NCBI GenBank assembly: GCA_000442125.1
Contig: KE546977.1
Coordinates: 930,001-994,000 of the forward strand
Origin: Opeltia flavorubescens
Taxonomy: Eukaryota > Ascomycota > Lecanoromycetes > Teloschistales > Teloschistaceae
Direction of reading: 5' to 3'
DNA length: 64,000 bases
Below the pieces are notes generated by a model. It did no database searches, was not told where the DNA came from, and worked only from the letters and a program-made list of their open reading frames with translations. The position numbers and the translations under genes are program-made. Positions 33,270-44,412 of the stretch are shown here, piece after piece (positions within the stretch are counted from its first letter, which is position 1; every line of letters begins with the position of its first letter).

Positions 33270-33556
33270 AGTCAAAACTTTGAAGGAACGGAGGAGTGCT
33301 ACTTAGTAATTCGTCTGTTAAGAATGGGAGTACAAATTCAGCTTGAAGAAGATTACTGAGGAGGTAGGAAGTGGATATAAATGGAAGTCAACAGCAAAGG
33401 CGAAAAAGTGCCGAGGTCCGTCATCGATCTGCGGAGACGGGCACCAAGCTCCTTTAGGCTAAGGGGACCATCCTCGCATGTGAAGATCTTCAGCCCTACT
33501 AAATAACACGATTCTTGTATTAAAGCTTTTATGTCCCTTGTATACCAAGCTGCAAG
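33270..33556. promoter_or_regulatory. Bidirectional promoter PEX20/SEC13
   Basis: The 287 bp between two divergent start codons must hold both promoters. No individual site is claimed. Confidence 0.6.
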
Positions 33557-34748
33557 ATGGTGAGTCGAAGAGCTCTGAACACATTGACAATGGTTGATCT
33601 AGCCAGGCGCAAGTCATCAACAACTCTGGTCACGATGACATGATTGTAAGCCCCATACGCCAATGGGAAGCCCATGTTAAGTTAATTGACGTTCCACCAG
33701 CATGATGCAGTGCTAGATTACTACGGCCGCCGTCTCGCTACATGTTCCTCGGATAAGACTATTAAGATATTCGAGATCGAAGGCGAGAATCACAAATTGA
33801 CAGAAACGCTGCGTGGGTAAGCGATTTCTGTATCCCCATCCCCTTTCCCCTACGGTAAACAGTTCGCTGATGTCTTATCACAGTCATGAGGGCGCAGTCT
33901 GGTGCGTTTCATGGGTCCGCTTTTCCAAGTTTCCCTTACCGAGGTGCGATGATCTAATGTAAGATGGTGCGCAGGCTCACCCGAAATACGGCAACATCCT
34001 AGCCTCCTCCTCATATGATGGCAAAGTATTCATCTGGCGCGAACAAAACGCTCAATGGGCCAAAGTCGCTGATTTTAACCTTCACCAAGCCTCCGTCAAC
34101 ATCGTCAGCTGGTCTCCTCACGAAAGCGGATGTCTCCTTGCCTGTGCGTCGAGCGATGGGCAAGTCTCTGTCCTGGAATTTAATGAGGGTAATTGGCTAC
34201 ATGTGATCTTTCCTGCGCATGTACAAGGAGTGAATGCCGTCAGTTGGGCACCATCGATGGTACCGGGGAGCTTGGTCAGTAGTAAACCGGAACTCGGGGC
34301 TCAGAGGAGGTTTGCGACAGGAGGAAGTGATTGTTTGGTCAAGATTTGGGATTGGAAGTAAGTCTACATCTCGCTACTTACTTGATCTTCGATAGTCCGG
34401 GGTACTGATCTGTACGTGTGAAGTCGAGAAGATAACAGCTATACCACCACCAATTCACTCGAAGGCCACACGGACTGGGTTCGTGACGTAGCTTGGGCGC
34501 CGACGGTGTTGCAAAAATCATATATCGCGTCAGCATCACAAGATAAGACAGTACGGATATGGACGTCGGACCCAGCACATCCGAACGAGTGGAGGAGTAC
34601 GTTATTAAATTTCGAAGCGGTCTTGTGGAGGGTTAGCTGGAGTTTGAGCGGTAATGTCTTGGCGGTATCTGGAGGCGACAATAAGGTGTCACTATGGAAG
34701 GAAAACCTCAAAGGTGAATGGGACTGTGTGAAATGGATTGAGGAATGA
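33557..34748 (+). CDS. SEC13: Sec13, COPII / nuclear pore WD40 protein
   Basis: Sec13 forms the COPII outer coat with Sec31, is part of the Y-complex of the nuclear pore, and belongs to SEACAT. Exons are 33557-33559, 33607-33645, 33701-33816, 33884-33914, 33975-34357 and 34439-34748, 293 residues. The first exon is just the ATG. Then [80 protein letters not shown] and SQDKTVRIW follow the WD40 propeller of the family. All junctions keep frame. The donor at 33915 is the weak GTCCGC, but it recreates SWAHPKYG. Confidence 0.96.
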
Positions 34749-35138
34749 GATTACCCGGGCAGCCAGAGACGTGTATACTAGACGCTAGAAAGGCTTGTAG
34801 CGAAAACTTGCATGATATTCTTGAGTGATGAGTACAATCTTCATATTGGTTGACTTGAATCTAGCTGCTTGACTAACTCCTGATATTTATATCCTACCGC
34901 CTGAAAATGAATGACCTTGTTTGAAATGATACGATCTGTAGATGCCTGGACCTCTCCTGCTCTTCTGTCCTCTCCGCCAACATGATGGGTCGAAATCAAA
35001 GCAACACCATCTGCAGAGCTCGACCACTCTCTGATGCCTGCCATTCTCACGGCCCGTAATGATTGATGAAGGTCTAAAGAACACAGTCTGTAGGTATTTT
35101 GCGGGATCCGTAGATCTGATGCTCAGCGCAGAAGGTTC
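34749..35138. other. Convergent 3' region of SEC13 and F-box gene
   Basis: Two convergent genes end at its borders. Small minus-strand frames (34841-35050, 34887-35084) are not recognisable. Confidence 0.55.
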
Positions 35139-37188
35139 TCACTGATTCCAATATTGGGTCTGATCCTCGTGGAGCTCCTTTAGACCAGCAAGCCATAGCT
35201 CCTCATCTTCATCCTCAAATTGCTCATCAGGCGACTCTTTATCTGGCGACTTGACCCTAATTGCCTCGTCTTGAATCTCTTCGTCGTCGTCAGCTGGGTC
35301 GGTATCGCCTTCTTCAACGATGTATCTAGCGTTCCAGAAGAAAAATGGCCCACAGTCCAAGAACTGGTCTTCAGTGCCATCATCATATGTTTCACCTTTG
35401 TAGTAGCGGCCTAGGATGGTACTTGTGCCAGGCAACACAACACCTTCGTAGCACATGTATATCTTGAGGTCTTCTGCATTTGCATCTAGGTAGCCGTTTT
35501 CGTGAGTACCGGTCTGAGGGGTGAGGAATGAGACCATTGAGAACCGCTGCCAGCCATGGGTACCGTGCTGCGGGGGCAAAGGATGGACGATACCAGCGAC
35601 ATTGAATTTAGTGCCTCCGCAAGATTCTTCAAAGGTCCCGATGAATGAGGTGTGCTTGACGAAGCCCTTTTCGACGCTTTTCTCCTTCGGTGTGTCCTCG
35701 CTAGATGCAAGGTGAAAGGATAGAGGGGCATCGTAAGCCTCTTTTCCGGATCTCACACCCTTTCCTTTCTTCGTAATTACTGGATGACCTTTCTTCATAG
35801 GCTTTTCCGCGGTGCGTATTTGTTGTTGCACTTTCAAAACAGGCCACCAATGGTAGCACTTTTTGTCCTCATTGTCAGGTAGGCCGTTGATAGCCTCTTC
35901 AAACTTTGCAGGCCATGGAACGCCATCTGGAGTTGATTCGATACAAAGATCTAACAATTCGTCGCCACCAGTGTAGAATCCATCGGTGTAAACGTCATCC
36001 AGACTGAACTTGTTTGACGCGAAGCTCCTTGATCGATACTCAGCCGGATGGACTGGAGATCAGTCAGTAAACATGACTTCGATAGAAAAATCTACTCCTT
36101 TCCCGAAAAGGAGCCAAAGGCACTCACATAATGCTCCCTTCCAATCTTTGTCCAAACGAACAGTGTTTGGCGGCCAGATTCGTTGGCCGGATTGTACCAC
36201 CATCGCCTCCTCAACAGCCTGCCAAGCCCAAAAAAGCGAACACTCTTGGTTGATGACGAGATGAAATTTCCAGAAATTTGCCAGATGGTACATGAGCCCC
36301 ATGTCGATGCCTCCGTACATGTCGACAAGCGGTTTTTCTGCAGGAGCAAGAACAACGTCCTGTGACCACTTGATACGATATGCGGTTCGCCGATATGCTA
36401 GAGGATAAAGGTCGGGCGAATTTTTAGCGACGGTGAAAGACAGAGTCCAGGGAAAGAAGAGGACTCGGAGAGTCATCAAAAGGGGGTTGACACAGTGTCC
36501 AATGTCTTTGCTGGGTACGTCGCCGGCACGAACCCATCGGAAAGCTTCAAATAAGAAGTTGGATTTCTTCATGAATCGCCAAATTTGGTTCAAGTTGTTG
36601 GACGGAGACTCATGAGTGTGCGTAGACCCCTCTGACCACAGTTAGCAGGGTTCGTAGTATCAAAGCACAAAGCCTGGAGGTGTCTTTGATAGGTTTAGGT
36701 GACATAACCACTCATACACAGACTAAGAGAACGACGCGGCTTACCGTTGATGAGCTGCCTCAGGATTTGGAGGCAAGAGATCTCCTCGGGAGAACGCCCG
36801 AGCTTGAAAAAGACGTGGGGCGAAAAATAGTGCTTGCGCATTTTATAATCTGCTGCCATTGCGATTGCAAATGATTCCGTCATGTCGAATTGCTCTTGGA
36901 AGCGAACCCGCCAATGACCAGCATTAGGTGGGCTCGCTGCATAGTAGGTCTCTTTCTCAACTAAAGCGAAAGAAGCGAGATCCTTGTCAGACAAGTACTT
37001 CACAATTTCCTGGTTGATCTATACGAGCCGCGGTAAGTAAGACATGGACCATTTGGAGCATCATAACTTACTTCGCGTGGGAGTCGGGTAAAGCTAGATT
37101 TAGCGGTTGAAGCATCCGTCGCATTGAGCACATGGCCAATGGACATGACATTCGAGCGTGTCATGCCGGAAATTGGTGATGATGCCAT
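35139..37188 (-). CDS. F-box domain protein with acidic C-terminus
   Basis: Exons 37188-37072, 37018-36745, 36631-36128 and 36052-35139 give 602 residues. Near residues 30-70 there is an F-box: SFTRLPREINQEIVKYLSDK then DLASFALVEKETYYAA. F-box proteins bind Skp1 and bring targets to SCF ubiquitin ligases. The remainder has aromatic-rich segments (WQAVEEAMVVQSGQRIWPPN, SFIGTFEESCGGTKFNVAG, GTHGWQRFSMVSFLTPQ) and ends in a long Asp/Glu-rich tail, EEGDTDPADDDEEIQDEA. I do not recognise a named orthologue. The target is unknown. The intron between exons 2 and 3 is the longest (113 nt). Confidence 0.78.
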
Positions 37189-37908
37189 TGTAGAAGTACA
37201 AACTTGGCTATCTAGATTTATGGTATAGAGCAAGAATTTGACTACTGTTTTTCAAGGAGCAAGATACTATAGATCGTAGCTCAATGGAGTATATGCTCCA
37301 ATCAGCAAATTCGGATATGCGAGGAAAGAAGAACGAAGATGGTAGAAGAATTGAATGAGAATGAAATATTCCAAGATCCAATCAGCGGAATTGGGTTGAT
37401 GTGAGAACAACCTTTGGTTGGGGTAAGCAAGGGCTGTTGGGCCAGATGAAGGAGTCAGAAGACTATCTCATTCCAAACTATGATGGCTGAAACCACTGCA
37501 CCGACAAAGGAAAGTCTACTGAGGTTGAAGAGTTAAAGCTCTACCAATCATGTGAGACTAAGAAAGTGACACAATGACGCTGCTCTCCTCATTGTGACTT
37601 AAGTCTCGAGAGTGAATGAGTCCCGCTTGAGATACGACACGGTTCCGAGTTGGGATGATAGAAACGAGACCTATCCTTGACGGAATTGAACGCGGAGGCT
37701 AACGTAAACAGCGAGCGAACTTGATCTGCTGCAATGCCGAATGAATGATTGAATCACTAGAGTCAAACTTGACTCAACATAAAACAAGTCGAAGTGTCGA
37801 GTCCTGGGGCTACTAGAATGTATTTGTCTAGTGAAGTAACAAAAAGACAATCTTTTGGGAATAAGTGATCATCAAACACTGTAGAAGTCGCCCACTTACA
37901 ACTTCATC
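37189..37908. other. Gene-free stretch, probable F-box gene promoter
   Basis: It lies upstream of the minus-strand F-box gene and downstream of the minus-strand dehydrogenase-like gene. I see no coding signal. Confidence 0.55.
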
Positions 37909-39504
37909 TCACATCAACAAAGCAAATGTTATCACCAGTAGGAAGAAGGCCAAGGCGCTAGAAATAGCGTATCGCTGAGCATCTGACGACGGGGCAGTGG
38001 GTTGCGGTACACCACCAGTGCTGCTTGTAGCAACACTACTTTGGGATGCTTGATCTTTCATAACAACATATATTTCTCCAGTAGCATCTGAGCTCATGAA
38101 GAGACGGCCTTGCTGGTCAAAAGCTATACCGACCGGACGGAAGCAGCTCTGGGGACACTTCGAGTTGTCGGTATTGGTAAGGATATCGACTGCAGCCGTC
38201 TTGTTGTCCGGGCCAGCAACCGGCTCTCCGTCGGCGAAGGGAATAACTGAAAGCTTATAGCCAACAGGATTCGTGCGGTCCCTGTGTTTTGTCACCAGAC
38301 TGTCCAATCTACTGCCTGAACGTCGCTTCTTACCAGCTACCATGAAAAGTCACCCATGCCTCCTTAGCGCTGCTATTGAATTTAATGTCCAGAGGAGCCA
38401 TGTGGGCTTGAAAGGTAAGCCTTGGAGGGGTTTGGTCGGCGCAGAAGGTATCGTTGATGGTACTATTCTGGTCACCCATCGCAAATTGAGTGCCAACTTT
38501 GATATCGTCATTCTTCGGCAGGTCTTGCGGGACCCATGCGGAGAAACAATAAGGATACCCGAAATTACTTCCTTGGGGCACGTATTTGGTGCCATCCAAG
38601 TAGCCTAGGAAATTCCTTACCAAGACGTCAACTCAGTCGCTTGCGCGTGAATATGCTGGAAACCTACATTTCTTCGCCCGGGTTGTCTTGATGAACATCC
38701 TTGCCGTCGCGCATAATCTCATCAACGGAGTTTTCTACTGAGTAGATACCGCCGGTGTCTGGATGCTCGACAAGTCCAACAGAGTTTCGCAAGCCCCATC
38801 CAAGTCTAAGGCCGTCGCTGTTAAAATCATAACCACCGTCACTGACGTTGTTAGTATTAAAAGCCTTGACTTGGCTGTGACCGGAAGACAGCAGCGCTGC
38901 TTCTCCATCGACGTTCGAGGTACTACCACGGCTAACGACAAGCATACCGTCGACCTTTTGAGACAGGAGCAGGGTACGTGTCGTGTGGTCATCCGTGTTC
39001 ATGTTGGTGATGAGGGTCTGATTCTTTTCGCTGACTTTGGATTCCTCCGCATTATAGGACCAGGAGTACGCTGCCTCTGGTGTCGAAGCAAAAAGTACGT
39101 TGCCGTCATGGGATAAAGCAAGCCCATGATTGAGCTAGAGATGATAAGATATCTGCTCCCCTGAAAACACCAGATGTACTGACAGCGCCGTTGTCTACGA
39201 CAACTTTTCTATCCTTGACAGTAATACATGTTCCCCCGTCGTCCTGAAGGACCAAATTGGTTATACCAGAACCTGATTCAACCACCATGAGATTACCTGC
39301 AGCATCGAATGCAATTGAACGAGGCTTGGTCAGTCCAGTGGCAACGAGGGCCATCCGATAACCTGAAGCTACGCTCGGTTTGACAAATTTTGCAGGTGTA
39401 AGTGTGGTCGAGCATGAAGAATCTGCTGCGGATGCACTCCATCCGGGTAGAATGGAGGAAAGGGCTAGCAACACGAAGGGAGAATCGCGCATGGATAAGA
39501 GCAT
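37909..39504 (-). CDS. Secreted PQQ-type sugar dehydrogenase-like (sorbosone dehydrogenase / AA12-like), GPI-anchored
   Basis: Exons 39504-39184, 39134-38668, 38615-38334 and 38281-37909 give 480 residues. The N-terminus MLLSMRDSPFVLLALSSILP then a small-residue segment is a signal peptide. The middle resembles soluble glucose/sorbosone dehydrogenase beta-propellers: GLTKPRSIAFDAAGNLMVVE, LNHGLALSHDG, RLGWGLRNSVGLVEHPDTGG, QDNPGEE, and FRPVGIAFDQQGRLFMSSDA. In fungi such proteins with PQQ belong to CAZy family AA12 (pyranose dehydrogenase). The C-terminus is a Ser/Thr/Pro stretch followed by a hydrophobic tail (ISSALAFFLLVITFALLM), fitting a GPI anchor. The first donor (GTCAGT) was chosen so that LNHGL follows in frame. 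Whether PQQ is bound is not proven; it could also be a lectin-like propeller. Confidence 0.82.
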
Positions 39505-40068
39505 AGTGGAGGAGAAAAAGAGCCTGCTAATAATGGGTGGAGAGTCGACCAAAGTTTCTTGAAGCCAATTTTGGGAGTGGCATGTGAGCTTTGAAGACTA
39601 AAATCAGTGATTGCTTTGCCACTGCAAGCATGTGGTGGTCAATNAGGACTTCGGAACGCTATTGCCGAGCGTCGATCTTCTAACAAGCATCGCCTCTCAA
39701 TTCTCCATTCAATCATTCTTGACCAATTTGAGACTCCAAGTTTCAGGCCGAATCAAGTCCTTCGTTATCACCATCCCTTCTCGTGGATTCTGCAATCCGG
39801 GATGAAGCGTATGAAGATAGGCCTGACCGGTATTAAGACGAGATGAAAGAGCTGACGTCAAAAGAAGAAGTGTCTAGCTTCGCTGATCTTGCTTGGCGTT
39901 TGGCCCGTGCTTCCGTGATGAATGAGCTTTGCGCGTCACGAATGAAGCGTGTTGTTTCGCGTTCCCTCGGTACACAAGGATCTTTCGAAGTAGAGGCTTC
40001 ATACCTGTTCCTGGTAGCCTTTACGGGTTCGCGGAGAAATTCAATTTCCACAATTGTGAATCTCGGTC
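39505..40068. promoter_or_regulatory. Divergent region between dehydrogenase-like gene and BRCT gene
   Basis: It holds both promoters. Short frames here are not recognisable. One unresolved base lies at 39644. Confidence 0.5.
39644..39644. other. Unresolved base (N)
   Basis: The base is given as N, in the divergent intergenic region; no coding effect is expected. Confidence 0.95.
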
Positions 40069-42810
40069 ATGGATGGCGAAGAGCTCACAGCTCCAGCACC
40101 GCTCTTCTCCCAGGTGCACTTTCAGATTGTGACAAGCGCAGGCCTCAATGACTCGGATGCACAAGCGGTAAGTATTCCAGACTATGTAAGCATCCCAAAG
40201 CTGATAGTAATAGATATGTAAAGTCTTGGTCGAAAATGGAGCACAGGACCATTCCAACCATGTCCCTATTGGCAAGGTTACAATCGACGAAGTCACCCAT
40301 ATCATATCCGCCACGCCTGATTTTCCTGAGTACGATGCTGCGACGGATGCGCTCAAATCTGTCGTCAAGCCGGAATGGGTGACAGCGTCCATCGCCAAAG
40401 GCCGGCTAGCCAACCCTCGCTCGTACAGCCCAGATCCCCGCTACTATTTCTCCGGGCTAGTATTGTGCTGTGCAGATATACCTGAAGGGGACAAGGATGC
40501 TATCATGGGCGGCGTCCTTGCCACGGGTGGTTTGTATTCGAGCTCTGTGACTAAGGTGGTTACACACATTGTAGCCTTGACTATGGATCATGAAAAGTGC
40601 CAAACGGTTCTAAGAAAAGATCTCAAATGCAAAATAGTGCTTCCTCATTGGTATGCCCGACTTGTGTCCCTGTATACCAGCGCAGTGCTAAATGCGGCAT
40701 AGGTTCGACGACTGTTTGAGAATAGGCAAACGCCTCGATGAGGACCCTTACTTGCTTCCCAATCCGGAGATTCTGCTCAAAAGTCCAAAAGACCCAATCA
40801 TTGAATCTAGAAAGGTGGATATGCAAGGGGCGATATCAACGCAACCGATTGAAGTACCCAGAATCGAAGGGTCCGACCCTGCTGGTACAAGACGAGTAGA
40901 GATCTTCAAAGGGAAGAAGATTATGTTATCGAATGACCTGAAGATTGGCAGTCATTTGCGGGGCACAATCGAGGATCTGATAGGTCAAGGTGGTGGAAGT
41001 GTAACCGGCAGCGTCCATAAAGCTGACGTGCTGATATGCCATTATCGAGAATCTTCGGAATACCGCCTGGCTTCCAGAAATCGAAAGGAAGTCGGTAATC
41101 TGACCTGGCTGTACTATCTTATTACTCACAACACTTGGACCTCCCCTACGAGACGGCTGCTGCATTATCCTATCGCCAAAGACGGTCTTCCAGGCTTTGA
41201 CAAGTTCCGAATAAGTTTATCAAACTATAATGGTGAAGCTAGAGTCTATCTGGAGAACCTAGCTATTGCCGCTGGAGGTGCTTTCACGAAAACGATGAAA
41301 GAGGATAATACGCATCTTATCACGGCTCACCAGTATAGCGACAAATGCGAAGCCGCAAAAGAATGGAATATCAATATGGTCAACCATCTGTGGCTTGAAG
41401 ATAGCTACGCCAAATGGCAAATTCAGACGTTGTCAAACCCTCGATACACCTACTTCCCTCCACGAACCAACCTCAGCGGCATTGTCGGCCAGACACAGAT
41501 CGATAGGCATGCTCTGGAGCGGCATTTCTACCCTCAAGGATCCGTTGAAGAAAGTGAAGCCACGGACACACGTCGATTGAGTTCAAAGAACGTATATCCA
41601 CAAAATGAGCAGGATTCGGGGCTGCCCGGAAGCAGTCAACCAAACCATCCGAGCTCGGATTTCATGCCATATCGAACACATTCCGAGGGCAATACACCAA
41701 GGATTTCGAAGGTACGCAAGGCAAATGGATCTTTACGTACTCCCGCAGCCTCTCGTATTGTCATTGATGGAAAGGAGAATGAGACACCTTCCTCCACCAG
41801 CAGCCGCGGTGCCAAGGATCGAGCAGCGGCCAAATTACACGACCAGGCGGCAGACATTGCGCTATATGAGAAGGAGCGCAAGCGTGTCGGTGGTGTCATC
41901 TTTGGTGGCCGGCGCAAAACGAGTGAAGATGCAGTATCGAACGACAGCAGGAAGAGGTCAAGCTCGAAAGACGAAGAAGCGGCCACGGATGAAGACGCTA
42001 GAACTGCGAAGCGACCGAAGAAATCTCGACAAGCACCAGTTATGCGACTGCTTTTGACGGGCTACAAGGGATGGGCCAACTCTGGCAAGAAGGAAGCGGA
42101 AGATAAGGTAAGAAAAACCCCCTTCATAAGTAAAACTGCTTCTAGCTCACATCACCCAGAGCCATCTGAGAGACATGGGAGTTCTGGTGACCCAAGACCC
42201 AACAAACTGCACCCACTTAGCGTCTCCAGGTATCCTGAGGACCAAGAAATTCGTCTGCGCTTTAGCACATGCTCCCATAGTAATCTCAACGGATTTTGTA
42301 GATGATTGTCTCTCAAAGGACGAGCGACTTGATCCGGACAATTATCTGCTGGACGACCCAGCTGGTGAACAGAGACTTGGTTTCGTGCTAAGTGAAGCCA
42401 TGAGCCGAGCCAAAAATCATCGAGGACGCCTTCTCCAAAAGATGACAATCTATTGCACGGAGCCAGTCAAAGGGGGCTTTGACACGTACAAAGCCATCAT
42501 TGAAGCGAACGGAGGAACATGCCTGCTCTACAAAGGTCGTTCTAGCTCAGCGACCGTTACTAAATTAAATGACGTGAACAACAACCCCGAGGGTATGACA
42601 GATGAAGAGATTGAACATATATACCTCATCAGCGGACCTAGTCCTGCTGAAATCCCTCTATGGAGCAAGTTCCGGTCAATGGTCCAGGCAGCAGGTAAAG
42701 ATCCTCGAGTAGTCGAGACCGACTGGCTGCTCAATTCGGCTTTACGGCAGCAATTACATTGGCATGACGGGTATCTGCTTACAGAGGAACACGTCAACAA
42801 TGCCTCATAA
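40069..42810 (+). CDS. RTT107: Multi-BRCT DNA-repair scaffold (Rtt107/Brc1-like)
   Basis: The protein resembles Rtt107 (budding yeast) and Brc1 (fission yeast), scaffolds with several BRCT domains that bind phosphorylated H2A at stalled forks and recruit Slx4 and Smc5/6. Exons 40069-40167, 40214-40650, 40703-42107 and 42160-42810 give 863 residues. The first four BRCT units lie in about residues 1-460 (KVTIDEVTHIISATPDFPEY, CKIVLPHWFDDCLRIGKR, VEIFKGKKIMLSND, NMVNHLWLEDSYAKW). A charged Ser-rich linker then carries many Lys/Arg and KRPKKSR. A C-terminal BRCT pair follows: APVMRLLLTGYKGW to DPTNCTHLASPGILRTKKFV, and KMTIYCTEPVKGGFDTYKAI to VVETDWLLNSALRQ. The start at 40069 opens the first BRCT. 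Intron junctions keep phase. The acceptor of intron 1 was chosen by frame. Confidence 0.88.
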
Positions 42811-42998
42811 GAGCTTCATAACGACGACTTACATGTGACGTTTGCATAGCGTGGTGTCCCTGGTGGGGAAATCGGGAAGCAAATGAAATCTTTACCACCA
42901 TACCTCTTCTTTCGACCGTGATACTTTGTTCGGTTGAAAGAGATCCGCCGGCCGTGCCGTCCAACTTCTACGAGATTAGACCAAAGGCTAGGCATCTC

Positions 42999-43658
42999 TC
43001 AAAAGAACTTCACCCCCCGCTCTCCTTCTTCTCCAAAAACCTGCGCCTTCCCCTTCTTGACCAGCACCCCTAGACTTCTCCCCAAAACCTCCTCTTCCAT
43101 CCCCACCCAATCTTCCTCCTTCACCGCCTCCCCATTCACCAACTCCCAAAACGTCAACACCAATCCCTTCTGTCCCGTCCGATCCACCCACCCACTAATA
43201 ACCTCAGCCCATTCCTCGGGCCTCCGCCACCATATCCACGCTTCCTCCTTCCTCATCCCTTTGCCACCACCTCCACCAATCCATTCCGCGCGCTGCCCGC
43301 CCCCTCCATCCTTCTCAGATCTACACATGTGATCCATGATCTCCACAAGAGAAGCGTGAGAGAGGCGTTTGCAGATCGTGGCGTTGTGGAATAGAGGGGA
43401 GGAGAGAACGGTGGAGAGGTGGAGGCGGTAGAGGTGATGGTGCGCATGGTAGCGGAGTATGAGGTTGGACCATTTTTGAAGCTGGGCCTCGCGGGTTAGG
43501 AGGGTGGGTTGGAGGGTGTAGAAGGGGGGAAAGGAGTGGGAGGGCGGGAATTGGAAGGTTTCCTCGGATTGAGGAGGGCGATTGGATGCGTCTTTTCTGG
43601 AAGGAGTATTCGAGGGAGGGACGCGAGAGGGTGTTAGGCTGCGGTTGGAGAGGGACAT
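42999..43658 (-). CDS. VPS25: ESCRT-II subunit Vps25
   Basis: Vps25 is the ESCRT-II subunit, present twice with Vps22 and Vps36, that contacts ESCRT-III and helps form multivesicular bodies at endosomes. It is intronless, 219 residues. Two winged-helix repeats are clear: FPPSHSFPPFYTLQPTLLTR with AQLQKWSNLILRYHAHHHLY and SSPLFHNATICKRLS; then AWIWWRRPEEWAEVISGWVD, GQKGLVLTFWELVNGEAV and LVKKGKAQVFGEEGERGVKF at the end. The PPF-type N-terminal motif, which binds Vps22/Vps36, is present. The start at 43658 gives about 40 extra residues before the motif, rich in Ser and Pro. A glycine-rich stretch sits in the middle. The upstream frame is open to 43727 but has no ATG. Confidence 0.94.
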   Translation of the reverse strand: MSLSNRSLTPSRVPPSNTPSRKDASNRPPQSEETFQFPPSHSFPPFYTLQPTLLTREAQLQKWSNLILRYHAHHHLYRLHLSTVLSSPLFHNATICKRLSHASLVEIMDHMCRSEKDGGGGQRAEWIGGGGGKGMRKEEAWIWWRRPEEWAEVISGWVDRTGQKGLVLTFWELVNGEAVKEEDWVGMEEEVLGRSLGVLVKKGKAQVFGEEGERGVKFF

Positions 43659-43911
43659 CGTGGAGGGATCATTGAAAGGGAGGAACTTGGGTGTGCAATT
43701 GCATGGCGGAGAACCGTCAGCATTCAAGAACTCTTATCTTATCATGATTAGATCGCTGTGTTCTTTTTTAGCCAATCAAAATTAGTGTTAAAGTTCCATC
43801 TAGCTCCGTGCTTCAAATCACCACAGATTCGTCAAGTTGCTTACCGTCCATAAAGCTCTTCAAAAATCGCACTCGAGTTCCTGTACCCAGCGCTCCCTGC
43901 TCAACATCAAC
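43659..43911. promoter_or_regulatory. Bidirectional promoter VPS25/RPC10
   Basis: The 253 bp between divergent start codons carry both promoters. No single site is claimed. Confidence 0.65.
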
Positions 43912-44178
43912 ATGTCTCGCGAAGCCTACGCTCCTCCGACATCCGCCTTCACCACCACTCAACTCGACTCCACAACCGGACTCACCACACAATACATATG
44001 CGGTGACTGCAACCAAAAGGTTCTGTTGAAGCAGGGCGATCCTATTCGGTGCAAAGAATGTGGTCATCGGATATTGTACAAGGAGCGGACGAAACGGTGA
44101 GCTTAAAGCCGCCTTCATTATTATACCTGAAGAGGCACTGATGATAGTGCTAGAATGGTGCAATTTGAAGCGAGATGA
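43912..44178 (+). CDS. RPC10: RNA polymerase subunit ABC10-alpha (Rpb12/Rpc10)
   Basis: This is the smallest shared subunit of RNA polymerases I, II and III, a zinc-ribbon protein that holds the assembly together. Exons 43912-44096 and 44154-44178 give 69 residues. The zinc ribbon has YICGDCNQ and [18 protein letters not shown], with CxxC pairs. The second exon is only 25 nt and supplies MVQFEAR and the stop, the invariant C-terminus of the family. The donor is GTGAGC and the acceptor TAG. Without the intron the frame would stop right after the Arg and lose the conserved tail, so the splice is well supported. Confidence 0.96.
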
Positions 44179-44412
44179 CATATGAGTGGGGACGTTCGAT
44201 GGTGAGAGGGAATGAAGGTGCATTTTGTGGATGCAAACTTAGGTTATACGGTCGACGAAGGGCATCGAGGTTTTAACACGGATGCAATATTCGGAACTGG
44301 TGTTCTGGTAACGATTTGAATTCTTGCGGGCTTCATCAAATTCAGGCTGCATATCCAGAGGGAGGTGGCTTTTTGATCAATCGAGTTTCCAACCTTGGAC
44401 TGGCTCTTCCTA

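Noticed and set aside
40069-42810. Reading the BRCT gene as two separate genes split at 40.7 kb
   Set aside because: A 52-nt intron (40651-40702) joins the frames and recreates LPHWFDDC, a normal BRCT ending, so one gene is better.
42999-43727. Longer VPS25 reading frame to 43727 and large antisense frames over VPS25
   Set aside because: The extra codons begin with TTG, not ATG. The antisense frames are a by-product of the strong strand skew.
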